A stretch of DNA of 64,000 nucleotides from Arthrobacter sp. UM1 (GTDB lineage: Bacteria; Actinomycetota; Actinomycetes; Actinomycetales; Micrococcaceae). Below, one piece after another: positions 35,266-44,067 of this stretch. Numbering within the stretch: the stretch's first letter is position 1; each line of letters opens with the position of its first letter. The notes under the pieces were generated by a model, which did not search any database, was not told where the DNA came from, and saw only the letters and a list, made by a program, of their open reading frames with translations. Where the stretch lies: positions 124,001 to 188,000 of the forward strand of contig NZ_JACWAB010000001.1 of the NCBI RefSeq assembly GCF_020483305.1, read 5' to 3'. The position numbers were made by a program, and so were the translations under genes.

Positions 35266-35278
35266 TTCAGCCAGCCTA
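35266..35278 (-). promoter_or_regulatory. Putative leaderless -10 of the MFS gene
   Basis: On the minus strand TAGGCT (35278-35273) is followed by seven bases and the GTG start. Confidence 0.45.
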
Positions 35279-35360
35279 CCCGGGCAGGGCGGCTCGGCCT
35301 CCGCCCGCCTGCGGCCAGGCCCGGCCGCGTTCAGGCTGCGGGGCCCGGCCGGATCGGCCG

Positions 35361-36944
35361 TCAGTCGCGGTGCGGCTCCTCGTGGTCCGCGGGGGTCTCG
35401 ATGGGGGACCACTCGCAGGAGGAGGCCCAGCCCTTCGGGCCGTTCGAGCCGGCGGGGTACTCGTCGAGCGGAACGTGGCCCTTCTCCCAGGCGTGGAGCA
35501 CCGGCTCCACGATCCGCCAGCAGTCCTCGGCGATGTCGCCGCGGACGGACAGGAGGGGATCGCCCATGAGGACGCCGTCGAGCACCTCGCCGTAGGGCAG
35601 GAGGGTCGAGGTGTTCATGTCCGTGCTGAGGGTCGCGCGGTCCAGGGTGAAGATGTCGCCGGGGCCGTTGACGTCGATCTCGAGCTGGAGCGTCTCGGGC
35701 GTGAAGCCGATCCGCAGCCGCGTCGGCTCGTCCACGCCGTGGAAGCCGGTGGACAGGTGGGGGACCGGCTTGAAGGTGATGATCGCCTCCTTGCGCATCT
35801 TCCCCAGCGCCTTGCCGGAGCGCAGGATGAAGGGCACGCCGGCCCAGCGCATGTTGTCGATCTCGATCTCGAGCTCGGCGAGCGTCTCCGTCTCGTTGGA
35901 GGGATCCACCCCGGGCTCGTCCACGTAGTTGGGGATCTGCCTCCCGTCGATGGACCCGGCCGTGTACCGGGCTCGGCGGGTCGTAGCCGCGTACCCCGGT
36001 TTGACGCGCGCGGCGCGCAGGAGCGAGCCGATGTGGTCGCGGAGGTTGCGCTCGCTGAGCGAGGCCGGGGCGTTGAGGGCGAGCAGCGCCATGACCTGGA
36101 GCAGGTGGGACTGGATCATGTCCCGCAGCGCTCCCGCGTGGTCGTAGTACCCGGCGCGGTTCTCGAGCGCCAGGTCCTCGTCGAAGAAGATCTCCACCTT
36201 CTCGATGTGCAGGTTGGACCAGACCGGCTCGAGCAGGCGGTTGGCGAAGCGCAGGCCGAGGATGTTGAAGACCGTGCCCTTGCCGAGGAAGTGGTCCACG
36301 CGGTAGACGTCCCGCTCCGGCACGAGCGAGGCGAGGACGTCGTTGAGCTCGCGCGCGCTCTTGGCCGAGGAGCCGAACGGCTTCTCGAGGACCAGTCGGG
36401 TGCCCTCCGGCACGCCCGTCTCGGTCAGCTCTTGGCAGGCCTTCTGGCTCACCGCGGGCGGGAGCGCGAAGTAGACGGCCACGGGGCCGTCGAGGGACTC
36501 GATGAGCGAGTGGAGCTCGCCCGGCGCCGTGACGTCCAGCTCGTGGTAGCTCGTGGAGGCCTCGACGGCCTCGAGGACCTTCCTGCCCTCCTCGGTCGCC
36601 TTCTCCGCGGCCTTGCCGAAGACGTCCTTGACGCGCTCGTGCCACTGCTCCTCGCCGAACCCCGGTCCGCCGGCGGCGGCGAGCTGGAGATGCGGGACCT
36701 TGCCCGTGGCGAGCAGACCGGCGAAGCCGGGGAGGAGGAGGCGGCCGGTCAAGTCTCCGGAGGCGCCGAGGATGAGCAGCGTCTTGGCGGGGTTCGCGCC
36801 CGGACGGCGCTGCGGGGCGCGGGGAGCGACGTCGGCGGGGTGCGCCACCGTGGAGTCGCTCGGCTCTTGACCTGCCGCGTCGCGAGCGGCCTGGTCTGCG
36901 GGGGACGTGGTCTGTGCGGTGTTCTTCGAGGGATGCTCAGTCAC
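35361..36944 (-). CDS. zwf: Glucose-6-phosphate dehydrogenase, divergent
   Basis: 527 residues; oxidises glucose-6-phosphate to 6-phosphogluconolactone with NADP or NAD. About 55 N-terminal residues are low-complexity. Then LLILGASGDLTGRLLLPGFAGL (coenzyme motif, more diverged than the usual GASGDLAKRKLLPALY), LVLEKPFGSSAKSA, YRVDHFLGKGTVFNILGLRFAN (active site, with DHFLGK for the usual DHYLGK) and the C-terminal G6PD domain (FILRSGKALGKM). It is not in the usual tkt-tal-zwf-opcA-pgl cluster. It may be a second, stand-alone paralogue. GTG start directly after a -10 hexamer. Confidence 0.85.
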   Translation of the reverse strand: MTEHPSKNTAQTTSPADQAARDAAGQEPSDSTVAHPADVAPRAPQRRPGANPAKTLLILGASGDLTGRLLLPGFAGLLATGKVPHLQLAAAGGPGFGEEQWHERVKDVFGKAAEKATEEGRKVLEAVEASTSYHELDVTAPGELHSLIESLDGPVAVYFALPPAVSQKACQELTETGVPEGTRLVLEKPFGSSAKSARELNDVLASLVPERDVYRVDHFLGKGTVFNILGLRFANRLLEPVWSNLHIEKVEIFFDEDLALENRAGYYDHAGALRDMIQSHLLQVMALLALNAPASLSERNLRDHIGSLLRAARVKPGYAATTRRARYTAGSIDGRQIPNYVDEPGVDPSNETETLAELEIEIDNMRWAGVPFILRSGKALGKMRKEAIITFKPVPHLSTGFHGVDEPTRLRIGFTPETLQLEIDVNGPGDIFTLDRATLSTDMNTSTLLPYGEVLDGVLMGDPLLSVRGDIAEDCWRIVEPVLHAWEKGHVPLDEYPAGSNGPKGWASSCEWSPIETPADHEEPHRD

Positions 36945-36957
36945 ACCGCTTACTCTG
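36945..36957 (-). promoter_or_regulatory. Putative leaderless -10 of zwf
   Basis: On the minus strand CAGAGT (36957-36952) is followed by seven bases and the GTG start of zwf. Confidence 0.4.
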
Positions 36958-37022
36958 CCACGCGGCCTGCCGGGGAGCGAGGCCCCTGTGCGCGGGAGGG
37001 CGCCGGCGCGCCCGGGGGTTGG

Positions 37023-37045
37023 TAGGCTGGAGAGTTGAACTCTCC
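37023..37045 (+). promoter_or_regulatory. ffh promoter -10 with an inverted repeat at the start site
   Basis: TAGGCT (37023-37028) is followed directly by a perfect inverted repeat, GGAGAGTT-G-AACTCTCC (37029-37045), that covers the expected transcription start. It could be an operator or a hairpin at the 5' end of the ffh mRNA. ffh begins 33 nt further on. Confidence 0.45.
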
Positions 37046-37078
37046 CGCCTGTCCACCGATACCGAGGTAGCGCTTCTC

Positions 37079-38662
37079 GTGTTCAATTCCCTGTCCGATC
37101 GCCTCAGCGAGACCTTCAAGAGCCTGCGCGGCAAAGGCCGCCTGACCGAGGCGGACATCGACTCGACCGTCCGCGAGATCCGGCGGGCTCTGCTCGACGC
37201 CGACGTCGCCGTCGCCGTCGTGCGCGAGTTCACCTCGCACGTCAAGGAGCGCGCGCTCGGCGCGGAGGTCTCCCAGGCGCTCAACCCGGGCCAGCAGGTC
37301 GTCAAGATCGTCAACGACGAGCTCGTGCGCATCCTCGGCGGCAACACCCGCCGCCTGAGCCTCGCCAAGAACCCGCCGACCGTCATCATGCTCGCCGGCC
37401 TCCAGGGCGCGGGCAAGACCACGCTGGCGGGCAAGATGGCCAAGTGGCTCAAGGGCCAGGGGCACTCGCCGGTGCTCGTGGCGTGCGACCTCCAGCGCCC
37501 CAACGCGGTCAAGCAGCTCCAGGTCAACGGAGACCGCGCCCAGGTGCCGGTCTTCGCCCCGCACCCCGGCGTCTCGAGCGAGTTCGAGGCGGCCACGGGA
37601 GACCCCGTCGCGGTGGCCTCGGAGGGCATCGCCTACGCGAAGCAGAAGCTGCACGACATCGTCATCGTGGACACCGCGGGCCGTCTCGGCGTGGACGCCG
37701 AGCTCATGCAGCAGGCGGCGGACATCCGGGACGCGGTCCGCCCGGACGAGATCCTCTACGTCATGGACGCGATGATCGGCCAGGACGCCGTCAACACGGC
37801 CATGGCGTTCAACGAGGGCGTGGACTTCACGGGCGTGGTCCTCTCCAAGCTGGACGGCGACACCCGCGGCGGCGCCGCGCTCTCCGTGGCGCACGTGACC
37901 GGCAAGCCGATCATGTTCGCCTCCACGGGCGAGGGCATCGGGGACTTCGAGCAGTTCCACCCGGACCGCATGGCCAACCGCATCCTCGACATGGGCGACA
38001 TCCTCACGCTCATCGAGCAGGCCGAGGCCTCGTGGGACAAGGGCGAGGCCGCCCGCATGCAGAAGAAGTTCGAGGACCAGGAGGACTTCAACCTCGAGGA
38101 CTTCCTCGCGCAGATGCAGCAGATCCGCAAGATGGGCTCGATGAAGAAGATGCTCATGATGATGCCGGGCGCGGCGCAGATGCGGCAGCAGCTTGAGCAG
38201 TTCGACGAGCGGGAGATCGACCGCGTCGAGGCGATCGTCCGCTCCATGACCAAGCACGAGCGCGTGGCGCCGAAGATCATCAACGGCTCCCGCCGCGCCC
38301 GCATCGCCAAGGGCGCGGGCGTCTCCGTCTCCGCGGTGAACTCCCTCCTCGAGCGGTTCGCGCAGGCGCAGAAGATGATGCGCAAGGCGGCCCAGGGCGG
38401 CGGCATGCCCGGCATCCCGGGCGCCATGGGCGGCCACGGGCCGGGCAAGCGCAAGCAGCAGGCGGCCAAGAGCGCCAAGGGCTCCAAGAAGAAGGGCGGC
38501 GCCAAGCCGCGCACCCTCGCGGAGCGCCAGGCGATGCAGCGCGGCGAGCAGGTCCGCAGGCCGCAGGCCCCGAGCGGCTCCTCGTTCGGCGGCTCGTCCG
38601 ACGAGTTCGACCCCTCGCAGCTCAACCTCCCCAAGGGCTTCGAGAAGTACCTCAAGAACTAG
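37079..38662 (+). CDS. ffh: Signal recognition particle protein Ffh
   Basis: 527-residue SRP54 GTPase that binds signal sequences with 4.5S RNA and partners FtsY. Starts VFNSLSDRLSETFKSLRGKG, the family N-terminus. NG domain: LAGLQGAGKTTLAGKMAKWL (P-loop), VACDLQRPNAVKQLQV, VDTAGRLGVDAELM, LSKLDGDTRGG. The M domain is Met-rich (QMQQIRKMGSMKKMLMMMPGAAQM) and contains the RNA-binding HTH (SRRARIAKGAGVSVSAVN). The C-terminal tail is Lys-rich and low complexity. Followed after 1 nt by the Nudix-like gene. Confidence 0.96.
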   Translation: MFNSLSDRLSETFKSLRGKGRLTEADIDSTVREIRRALLDADVAVAVVREFTSHVKERALGAEVSQALNPGQQVVKIVNDELVRILGGNTRRLSLAKNPPTVIMLAGLQGAGKTTLAGKMAKWLKGQGHSPVLVACDLQRPNAVKQLQVNGDRAQVPVFAPHPGVSSEFEAATGDPVAVASEGIAYAKQKLHDIVIVDTAGRLGVDAELMQQAADIRDAVRPDEILYVMDAMIGQDAVNTAMAFNEGVDFTGVVLSKLDGDTRGGAALSVAHVTGKPIMFASTGEGIGDFEQFHPDRMANRILDMGDILTLIEQAEASWDKGEAARMQKKFEDQEDFNLEDFLAQMQQIRKMGSMKKMLMMMPGAAQMRQQLEQFDEREIDRVEAIVRSMTKHERVAPKIINGSRRARIAKGAGVSVSAVNSLLERFAQAQKMMRKAAQGGGMPGIPGAMGGHGPGKRKQQAAKSAKGSKKKGGAKPRTLAERQAMQRGEQVRRPQAPSGSSFGGSSDEFDPSQLNLPKGFEKYLKN

Positions 38663-38663
38663 C

Positions 38664-39215
38664 GTGGCCGCGTTCCTCGACACCGTCTTCGCCCTCGTCT
38701 TCACAGACGGCGGCGAGGTCTGGGCCGCCCGCCTCGCGGACGCGCCCGAGTCCGAGCCCTGGTCCCTCCCGGCCGGCCCGTCCGGCCCAGAGGGGCCGCG
38801 CGCGATGGCGGAGCACTGGTGCGAGCGCCTCACCGGCCGCCGAGGCACCGCCGGCGAGCTCCTCGCCGTGAGGTTCGACGGCGAGCGCACGGCCTTCGCC
38901 TTCGAGGTCTTCCCCGAGGACTCCGCCGAGTCGGGCCCGGTGGAAGCCGGGCCTGCCGAAGGCGTCGTCGCCCGGTCCTACCGGCCGGATGAGCTCGAGG
39001 GCCTCCTCGGAGGCTTCGAGCGGGGCGTGTTGACCGCCTCGCTTCGCGCGCTCGAGAGCGCGCGCGTGGTGGAATGGAACGACGGCGGAGAGCGCCGCGC
39101 GCGCCGGGTCCCCTCCTGGACGCGCATGATGCCGACTCTGCCCGTGCCCTTCGGCCCGAAGCCGCTCCAGGCTCCGGGAAGGGCGTCCCGCAACCGCACA
39201 GGCCGCAGCCGATGA
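38664..39215 (+). CDS. Hypothetical protein, possibly a degenerate Nudix-like fold
   Basis: 183 residues starting GTG one base after the ffh stop. The N-terminal part (ALVFTDGGEVWAARLADAPESEPWSLPAGPSGPEGP) reads like the start of a Nudix domain, but the catalytic Nudix box (GX5EX7REUXEEXGU) is absent; around GPEGPRAMAEHWCERLTG only the helix-like spacing remains. The C-terminus is basic (RASRNRTGRSR). If the fold is right it would be catalytically dead. It overlaps the next gene by 4 nt (ATGA), so both are coupled to each other and probably to ffh. Confidence 0.55.
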   Translation: MAAFLDTVFALVFTDGGEVWAARLADAPESEPWSLPAGPSGPEGPRAMAEHWCERLTGRRGTAGELLAVRFDGERTAFAFEVFPEDSAESGPVEAGPAEGVVARSYRPDELEGLLGGFERGVLTASLRALESARVVEWNDGGERRARRVPSWTRMMPTLPVPFGPKPLQAPGRASRNRTGRSR

Positions 39216-40450
39216 CTCAACGCAAGGATCTCTCAGTGGACGTATGTTTCTTCGACGTCATGGTGACGTTCAAGGGCGAGCGCGGGGCCTCCGCGGCGCA
39301 GGCCGTGGCGGAGGCCTTCAACGAGGCCGGCGCCGTGGTCGGCCAGTACACCCCGCTCGACGAGCGCGGCGTGACGGCCCTCAACTACCTCGTGCTCGGA
39401 ACCAGCGAGAACGGCGCCCTCACCGCGGACGCGGACGGCCGCCTGGCGCACGCGACGGACATCAAGCACCTGCTCAAGCGCATCTCGAGCGCCACGGGCG
39501 CGCGCGTGGTCTACGTGACCAAGCTCGCCGAGACGGCGCATGACGTGGAGGAGTTCGCGGACATCGAGGACGCGGACGCCGCCCAGGACCTCGTCTTCCG
39601 CGAGGCCCGGAGCGTCGCCGTGGGCCAGGTGACCCGGGACTGGGCCCGGGCGGTCTCGGCGCAGGCGTACCAGGACGTCCACCTCGCCAAGCAGGACGGC
39701 CAGGACGTGGCCCTCATCGACGGCGGGCTCGACGTCTCCCAGCTCCCGCCGCTCGAGACCACCTCGGCGTTCGTCTACTCGACGCCGCTCGCGATGCTGG
39801 CCCGCCTGTACCTCCCGGGCCGCTCGCTCGGGGAGCCCGTCCACGAGGTCAACTTCACCTGGTTCGCGGAGACGGACCCCCTGCGGACCTTCCCCGCCGA
39901 GTCCGAGGTCTCCCGCGTGTGGGACGAGGCCCTGGCGCGGCTGCGCTCGGCCGAGCCCCTCGCCGAGGAGCTCTCGGCCAACCCCGAGACGGCCCCGCCC
40001 TCGGACGCGGGCGAGCTCTGGTCTTCGGCCGCGGACCCCGCCATCGTCGAGTCGGTCCTCACGGCGGTCGGCCTTCCGGGCCGCGCCGTGCGCCTCGCCC
40101 AGCACGAGGGGCGGGCGGAGAACCTCCCGGGCGTGAGCACGGTGCGCTCCTCGAGCGATGAAGTGGAGGCCCTGCGCGAGGGCCCGGCGGACGAGCAGGA
40201 GCAGGAGAAGCGGCGCAGCGTCGTCGTCGAGTCCCCGGACCGGACGCTCGCCGTGGGATGGGCGCGCTTCGGCGCCTTCGTGGTGCTCGCGCTCGTCTGC
40301 GCGTGGCTCGCGGCCGCGGTGTTCTCGTCCGTGCCGTCCATCGGCATGTGGGTGATCGCGGTGGTGTTCGCGGCGATCGCGGTGGGCCAGGGCGTCCGAG
40401 CCGTCAGGCTCTCCAGGGCGCGCAGCGAGGCGTCCGAGCACTCGGACTGA
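39212..40450 (+). CDS. Unknown protein with C-terminal membrane hairpin
   Basis: 412 residues that I do not recognise. The large N-terminal region (about 1-340) is hydrophilic and acidic. Two hydrophobic helices lie near 350-372 and 375-395 (FVVLALVCAWLAAAVF and IGMWVIAVVFAAIAVG) and a basic end follows, so it should be anchored with both termini inside. There are no catalytic signatures. The ATG overlaps the Nudix-like stop. ffh directly upstream suggests, but does not prove, a membrane or envelope role. It ends before the rpsP promoter. Confidence 0.6.
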   Translation: MTQRKDLSVDVCFFDVMVTFKGERGASAAQAVAEAFNEAGAVVGQYTPLDERGVTALNYLVLGTSENGALTADADGRLAHATDIKHLLKRISSATGARVVYVTKLAETAHDVEEFADIEDADAAQDLVFREARSVAVGQVTRDWARAVSAQAYQDVHLAKQDGQDVALIDGGLDVSQLPPLETTSAFVYSTPLAMLARLYLPGRSLGEPVHEVNFTWFAETDPLRTFPAESEVSRVWDEALARLRSAEPLAEELSANPETAPPSDAGELWSSAADPAIVESVLTAVGLPGRAVRLAQHEGRAENLPGVSTVRSSSDEVEALREGPADEQEQEKRRSVVVESPDRTLAVGWARFGAFVVLALVCAWLAAAVFSSVPSIGMWVIAVVFAAIAVGQGVRAVRLSRARSEASEHSD

Positions 40451-40523
40451 CCCGTTCTCCGTCCCCTTCGCCGGGAGGGAATCGCCGGATCGCGCGGGTT
40501 ACGCGGTTCCGGGGTTTGTCTGG

Positions 40524-40529
40524 CAGAAT
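40524..40529 (+). promoter_or_regulatory. Candidate -10 of the rpsP operon
   Basis: CAGAAT at 40524-40529 in a locally less GC-rich stretch, about 130 nt before the rpsP start. The -35 is not clear. This leaves a leader of about 120 nt. Confidence 0.35.
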
Positions 40530-40656
40530 GAGACGGTACTTGGAATGCGCAGCTCCCTCTCTCTGACGCATCTCCACGTCTTCGTTCCCGAACGTAGCGG
40601 TTCGCCCCACGAGCGTGAAAAGGGAACGGTTACCTAACCAAGGAGTGACCACAACA

Positions 40657-41085
40657 GTGGCCGTTAAGATTCGTCTCAAGCGGATGGGCAAGATCCGCGC
40701 GCCGTTCTACCGCGTCGTCGTCATGGACTCGCGCGCCAAGCGCGATGGCCGTGCCATCGAGGAGATCGGCAAGTACCACCCCACCGAGGAGCCCTCGTTC
40801 ATCGAGATCAACTCGGAGCGCGCGCAGTACTGGCTCGGCGTCGGCGCTCAGCCGACCGAGCAGGTCGCCGCCCTCCTCAAGGTGACGGGCGACTGGCAGA
40901 AGTTCAAGGGCGAGGCCGGTGCCGAGGGCACGCTCAAGGCCAAGGCTGAGAAGCAGGCCTTCGTGGCCCCCGAGAAGGACTCCGTCATCCTCCCCGCCAA
41001 GAAGGAGGAGCCGAAGGCCGAGGAGTCCTCTGAGGAGGCTCCGGCCGAGTCGGCTGACGAGACCGCGGACAACACCGAGGCCTAG
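40657..41085 (+). CDS. rpsP: 30S ribosomal protein bS16
   Basis: 142-residue small-subunit protein starting [31 protein letters not shown], the bS16 signature. The core ends near residue 85; a Lys/Glu/Ala-rich tail of about 55 residues ends in a strongly acidic run, an extension seen in actinobacterial S16. GTG start with AAGGAG 11 nt upstream. It leads the rpsP-khpA-rimM-trmD ribosome-maturation genes. Confidence 0.96.
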   Translation: MAVKIRLKRMGKIRAPFYRVVVMDSRAKRDGRAIEEIGKYHPTEEPSFIEINSERAQYWLGVGAQPTEQVAALLKVTGDWQKFKGEAGAEGTLKAKAEKQAFVAPEKDSVILPAKKEEPKAEESSEEAPAESADETADNTEA

Positions 41086-41088
41086 TCC

Positions 41089-41328
41089 GTGATCGTCGAC
41101 GCACTGGACCACCTCGTCAAGGGCATCGTGGATGCCCCGGAGAAGGTGGCCGTCAACCTCAAGGAGAATCGCCGCGGCGAGCTCGTCGAGGTCCGCGTCC
41201 ACCCGGATGACCTCGGGCGCGTCATCGGCCGTCAGGGGCGCACCGCGAAGGCGCTGCGCACCGTGGCCCACGCGCTCAACGGCGGATCGATCCGGGTCGA
41301 CATCGTCGACACGGACCGCCGGCGGTAG
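41089..41328 (+). CDS. khpA: KH-domain RNA-binding protein KhpA
   Basis: 79 residues, essentially one KH domain. The RNA-binding GXXG loop is in DLGRVIGRQGRTAKALR. KhpA usually works with KhpB/EloR in RNA metabolism and cell division, and the gene typically sits between rpsP and rimM, as here. GTG start 3 nt after rpsP. Confidence 0.93.
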   Translation: MIVDALDHLVKGIVDAPEKVAVNLKENRRGELVEVRVHPDDLGRVIGRQGRTAKALRTVAHALNGGSIRVDIVDTDRRR

Positions 41329-41344
41329 GAGCACAGCTTCATGA

Positions 41345-41386
41345 CAAGCCCCGCAGGGTCTTCGGATCCTGCGGGGCTTGTGCTTT
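41345..41386 (+). terminator. Terminator after khpA
   Basis: A perfect 13-bp inverted repeat (41345-41357 with 41368-41380, loop GTCTTCGGAT) followed by TGCTTT, 16 nt after the khpA stop. It separates rpsP-khpA from rimM-trmD, or lets only part of transcription through. Confidence 0.7.
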
Positions 41387-41489
41387 CACAGGCCCCGCAA
41401 TCGCGTGGGAGCGGCGCCCCGAACCCGCCGCGCCGGCGAGCGGGAAGGCACAGGACGGGGGAGAGCCCCGCAGGAGAGAAGGACACAAC

Positions 41490-42005
41490 GTGCAGGTAGC
41501 AGTCGCGCGCATCGGCAAGCCCCACGGCATCCGCGGCGAGGTCACCGTCCAGGTGCTCACGGACGCACCGGAGGACCGGTTCGTCCCCGGCGCCGTCTTC
41601 GAGCTCGCCGGCGTCCCCGGAACGTCCTCCCTCACCGTGGAGAGCGCCCGCTGGAACAAGTCCATCCTCATCCTGGCGTTCGAGGAGATCCCGGACCGCA
41701 ACGGCGCCGAGGCGGTCCGCGGCGGCCGCCTCATGCTGGACCCGGAGGCCGAGGGCGGGGCCGAGGCCGAGGACGAGTTCTACGAGCACGAGCTCGCGGG
41801 CCTCCGGCTCGTCGAGGACGGGCAGGACATCGGCGAGGTGACGGGGCTGCGCACGGGCGCGGCCCAGGACCTCCTCGTGGCCGAGATCGGGGGGCGCGAG
41901 GTGCTCATCCCCTTCGTCGCGCAGATCGTCCTCGAGGTGGACGTGGAGGGCGGCCGCGCCGTCGTCGCGCTCCCCGAGGGCCTCGTGGAGCTGGCGGACG
42001 GATGA
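41490..42005 (+). CDS. rimM: 16S rRNA processing protein RimM
   Basis: 171-residue 30S assembly factor that binds uS19 and helps mature the 16S 3' head. [23 protein letters not shown] is the N-terminal RimM domain signature; the PRC-barrel half follows ([30 protein letters not shown]). GTG start with AGGAGAGAAGGA upstream. The stop overlaps trmD (ATGA). Confidence 0.95.
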   Translation: MQVAVARIGKPHGIRGEVTVQVLTDAPEDRFVPGAVFELAGVPGTSSLTVESARWNKSILILAFEEIPDRNGAEAVRGGRLMLDPEAEGGAEAEDEFYEHELAGLRLVEDGQDIGEVTGLRTGAAQDLLVAEIGGREVLIPFVAQIVLEVDVEGGRAVVALPEGLVELADG

Positions 42006-42811
42006 GCATGCGGATCGACGTCCTCTCCATCTTCCCCGAGTACCTCGCGGCGCTGGACCTCTCCCTCATCGGCAAGGCGCGGCAGAAGGGCCTCTTGCAC
42101 ATCGGCGTCCGGGACGTGCGGGACTTCGCGCTGGACCGCCACCGGACGGTGGACGACACGCCCTACGGCGGCGGCGCCGGCATGGTCATGAAGCCGGAGC
42201 CGTGGGCCCAGGCGCTCGAGTCCGTGCTGGAGGGCGCACCCGAGGCACAGGCGGGTGAGGCGGATCCGCGCCCGGTGCTCATCGTCCCGTCTCCCGCCGG
42301 CCGGGTCTTCGACCAGGCCTTCGCCTACGAGCTCGCGGAGGAGCCGCACCTCGTCTTCGCGTGCGGCCGCTACGAGGGGATCGACGAGCGCGTCCTCGAT
42401 TGGGCGCAGGAGCGCTTCCGCGTCATGCCGGTCAGTCTCGGCGACTACGTGCTCAACGGGGGAGAGGTGGCCGTGCTCGCCATGGTGGAGGCCGTCGGGC
42501 GGCTCGTCCCGGGCGTCGTCGGCAACCCCCTCTCACTTGTGGAGGAGTCCCACTCGGACGGCCTCCTCGAGTACCCCGTCTACACGAAGCCGGCTGAGTG
42601 GAGAGGGCACGCCGTCCCGGAGGTGCTCCTCAGCGGCAACCACGCCGCCATCGCGGAGCACCGGCGCCACGAGCAGCTGCGCCGCACCGCCGAGAGGCGG
42701 CCCGAGCTCCTCGACGGCCGCTCGACGGCGGACCTCAGCCGCTCGGATCTCGAGGTCGCGGAGTCGGCCGGATTCGCCGAGGCGGACGGCGTGCTCACAC
42801 GCCGCGCGTGA
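42002..42811 (+). CDS. trmD: tRNA (guanine(37)-N(1))-methyltransferase
   Basis: Methylates G37 of tRNAs to prevent frameshifting. 269 residues of the SPOUT trefoil-knot class. [66 protein letters not shown] and [20 protein letters not shown] are diagnostic. The start ATG overlaps rimM; a second ATG is two codons later. rplS follows after a 180-nt structured leader. Confidence 0.96.
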   Translation: MSMRIDVLSIFPEYLAALDLSLIGKARQKGLLHIGVRDVRDFALDRHRTVDDTPYGGGAGMVMKPEPWAQALESVLEGAPEAQAGEADPRPVLIVPSPAGRVFDQAFAYELAEEPHLVFACGRYEGIDERVLDWAQERFRVMPVSLGDYVLNGGEVAVLAMVEAVGRLVPGVVGNPLSLVEESHSDGLLEYPVYTKPAEWRGHAVPEVLLSGNHAAIAEHRRHEQLRRTAERRPELLDGRSTADLSRSDLEVAESAGFAEADGVLTRRA

Positions 42812-42813
42812 TC

Positions 42814-42991
42814 TATACTTGAACGATGTGCCCCCGCGGGCGCGTCTCTGCCATGGGGGAGCCGCGTCAACGCGAGAGGGCGCCCCTGCCCGGGAATCCG
42901 CTGGCAGGGCTTAGAGCACTGGTGTCCGGCTGCGGCTGGGACACCGCCGATCGAGCGTCAGACCTGTGGCTGGTGGCTCAAGGAGAATCAG
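42814..42991 (+). promoter_or_regulatory. rplS promoter and structured leader
   Basis: TATACT (42814-42819) just after trmD is a near-consensus -10. The leader of about 165 nt can fold into at least two stable hairpins: CCCTGCC/GGCAGGG (42884-42890 with 42903-42909) and GGTGTCC/GGACACC (42921-42927 with 42939-42945). The AAGGAG ribosome site is near 42980. A leader of this kind could mediate autoregulation by L19; inferred. Confidence 0.5.
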
Positions 42992-43342
42992 ATGCACATC
43001 CTCGATTCTGTGGACGCAGCGAGCCTGCGCACTGACGTCCCGGCGTTCCGCCCGGGTGACACCGTCAAGGTGCACGTCAACATCATCGAAGGCAAGAACT
43101 CCCGCGTTCAGGTCTTCCAGGGCTTCGTCGTCGGCCGCCAGGGCCACGGCGTGCGCGAGACCTTCACGGTCCGCAAGGTGAGCTTCGGCGTCGGCGTGGA
43201 GCGCACGTTCCCGGTGCACACCCCGGTCATCGAGAAGATCGAGGTCGTCTCCAAGGGCGACGTCCGCCGCGCGAAGCTCTACTACATGCGCGGTCTGCGC
43301 GGCAAGGCTGCCAAGATCAAGGAGAAGCGCGAGAGCAAGTAA
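42992..43342 (+). CDS. rplS: 50S ribosomal protein bL19
   Basis: 116-residue large-subunit protein at the 30S-50S interface. [31 protein letters not shown] and [32 protein letters not shown] are the bL19 signatures. ATG with AAGGAG about 7 nt upstream. It has its own promoter and leader after trmD and precedes two signal peptidase genes. Confidence 0.97.
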   Translation: MHILDSVDAASLRTDVPAFRPGDTVKVHVNIIEGKNSRVQVFQGFVVGRQGHGVRETFTVRKVSFGVGVERTFPVHTPVIEKIEVVSKGDVRRAKLYYMRGLRGKAAKIKEKRESK

Positions 43343-43366
43343 GACTCTCCCGCATCGCCCGCACCC

Positions 43367-44017
43367 GTGCGCCCGGCAACCGCGCCCTCTGCACGCGTGC
43401 GGCCTGATCGCCCGAAGCGTCCCCATCGGCTCGTCCGGTGGGGGCGCTTCTGCGTCTTCGCCCTCCTTGCGGCGTTCGCGCTCCTGACGCTCGTGCGGGC
43501 GTTCGTCGTGGACGTCTACTCGGTGCCCTCCGAGTCGATGGAGCCGGCGCTGCGGCCGGGGGACCGGATCGCCGTGCTCAAGTGGCCGTGGCAGCGGACG
43601 GCGAGGACGGACGACGTCGTCGTCTTCGACGGCCGCGGCAGCCTCGCGCCGGAGTCCCCGGACGGCGCCCGTCGGACGGCCGCGTGGCTCGTGGGGCGCA
43701 ACGAGGGGGACCAGTTCGTCAAGCGCGTGGCGGCGGTCGGGCCGGCTCGCGTGACGTGCAAGGGGGCCGACGGCGCTCTGCTGCTCAACGGCCAGCCCGC
43801 GGGCGCGGCGTCAGCGCCGCTGACCGGGGCGGAGAACTGCGGACGGAAGCGGTTCGACTCGCTTGTCCCCGAAGGGCGCCTGTGGCTGCTGGGGGACAAC
43901 CGCGCTCACTCCACAGACTCGCGGGACCTGCTCGGCGCGCCCGGCGGCGGGGCGGTGCCGGATGCGCGCGTGGTCGGGAGGGTCATCGCCGTGTGGCACA
44001 CGGGCGGCGGGAGCTGA
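43367..44017 (+). CDS. lepB: Signal peptidase I, first copy
   Basis: 216-residue type I leader peptidase. One N-terminal transmembrane helix (about 28-48) precedes the catalytic Ser in YSVPSESMEPALRPGD near residue 58. The catalytic Lys is in GDQFVKRVAAVG near 122, and box E is LWLLGDNRAHSTDSRD. It cleaves signal peptides outside the membrane. The second copy follows 63 nt later. GTG start, 25 nt after rplS. Confidence 0.9.
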   Translation: MRPATAPSARVRPDRPKRPHRLVRWGRFCVFALLAAFALLTLVRAFVVDVYSVPSESMEPALRPGDRIAVLKWPWQRTARTDDVVVFDGRGSLAPESPDGARRTAAWLVGRNEGDQFVKRVAAVGPARVTCKGADGALLLNGQPAGAASAPLTGAENCGRKRFDSLVPEGRLWLLGDNRAHSTDSRDLLGAPGGGAVPDARVVGRVIAVWHTGGGS

Positions 44018-44067
44018 CACCCCGCCGGCACAGAGGGTCCTCTGGGGTGCTCCCAGGATGGCTTCGC

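Noticed and set aside
37035-37070. Eleven-codon TTG leader peptide in the ffh leader
   Set aside because: TTG leaderless starts are inefficient, there is no regulatory residue run, and the frame is short enough to be chance.
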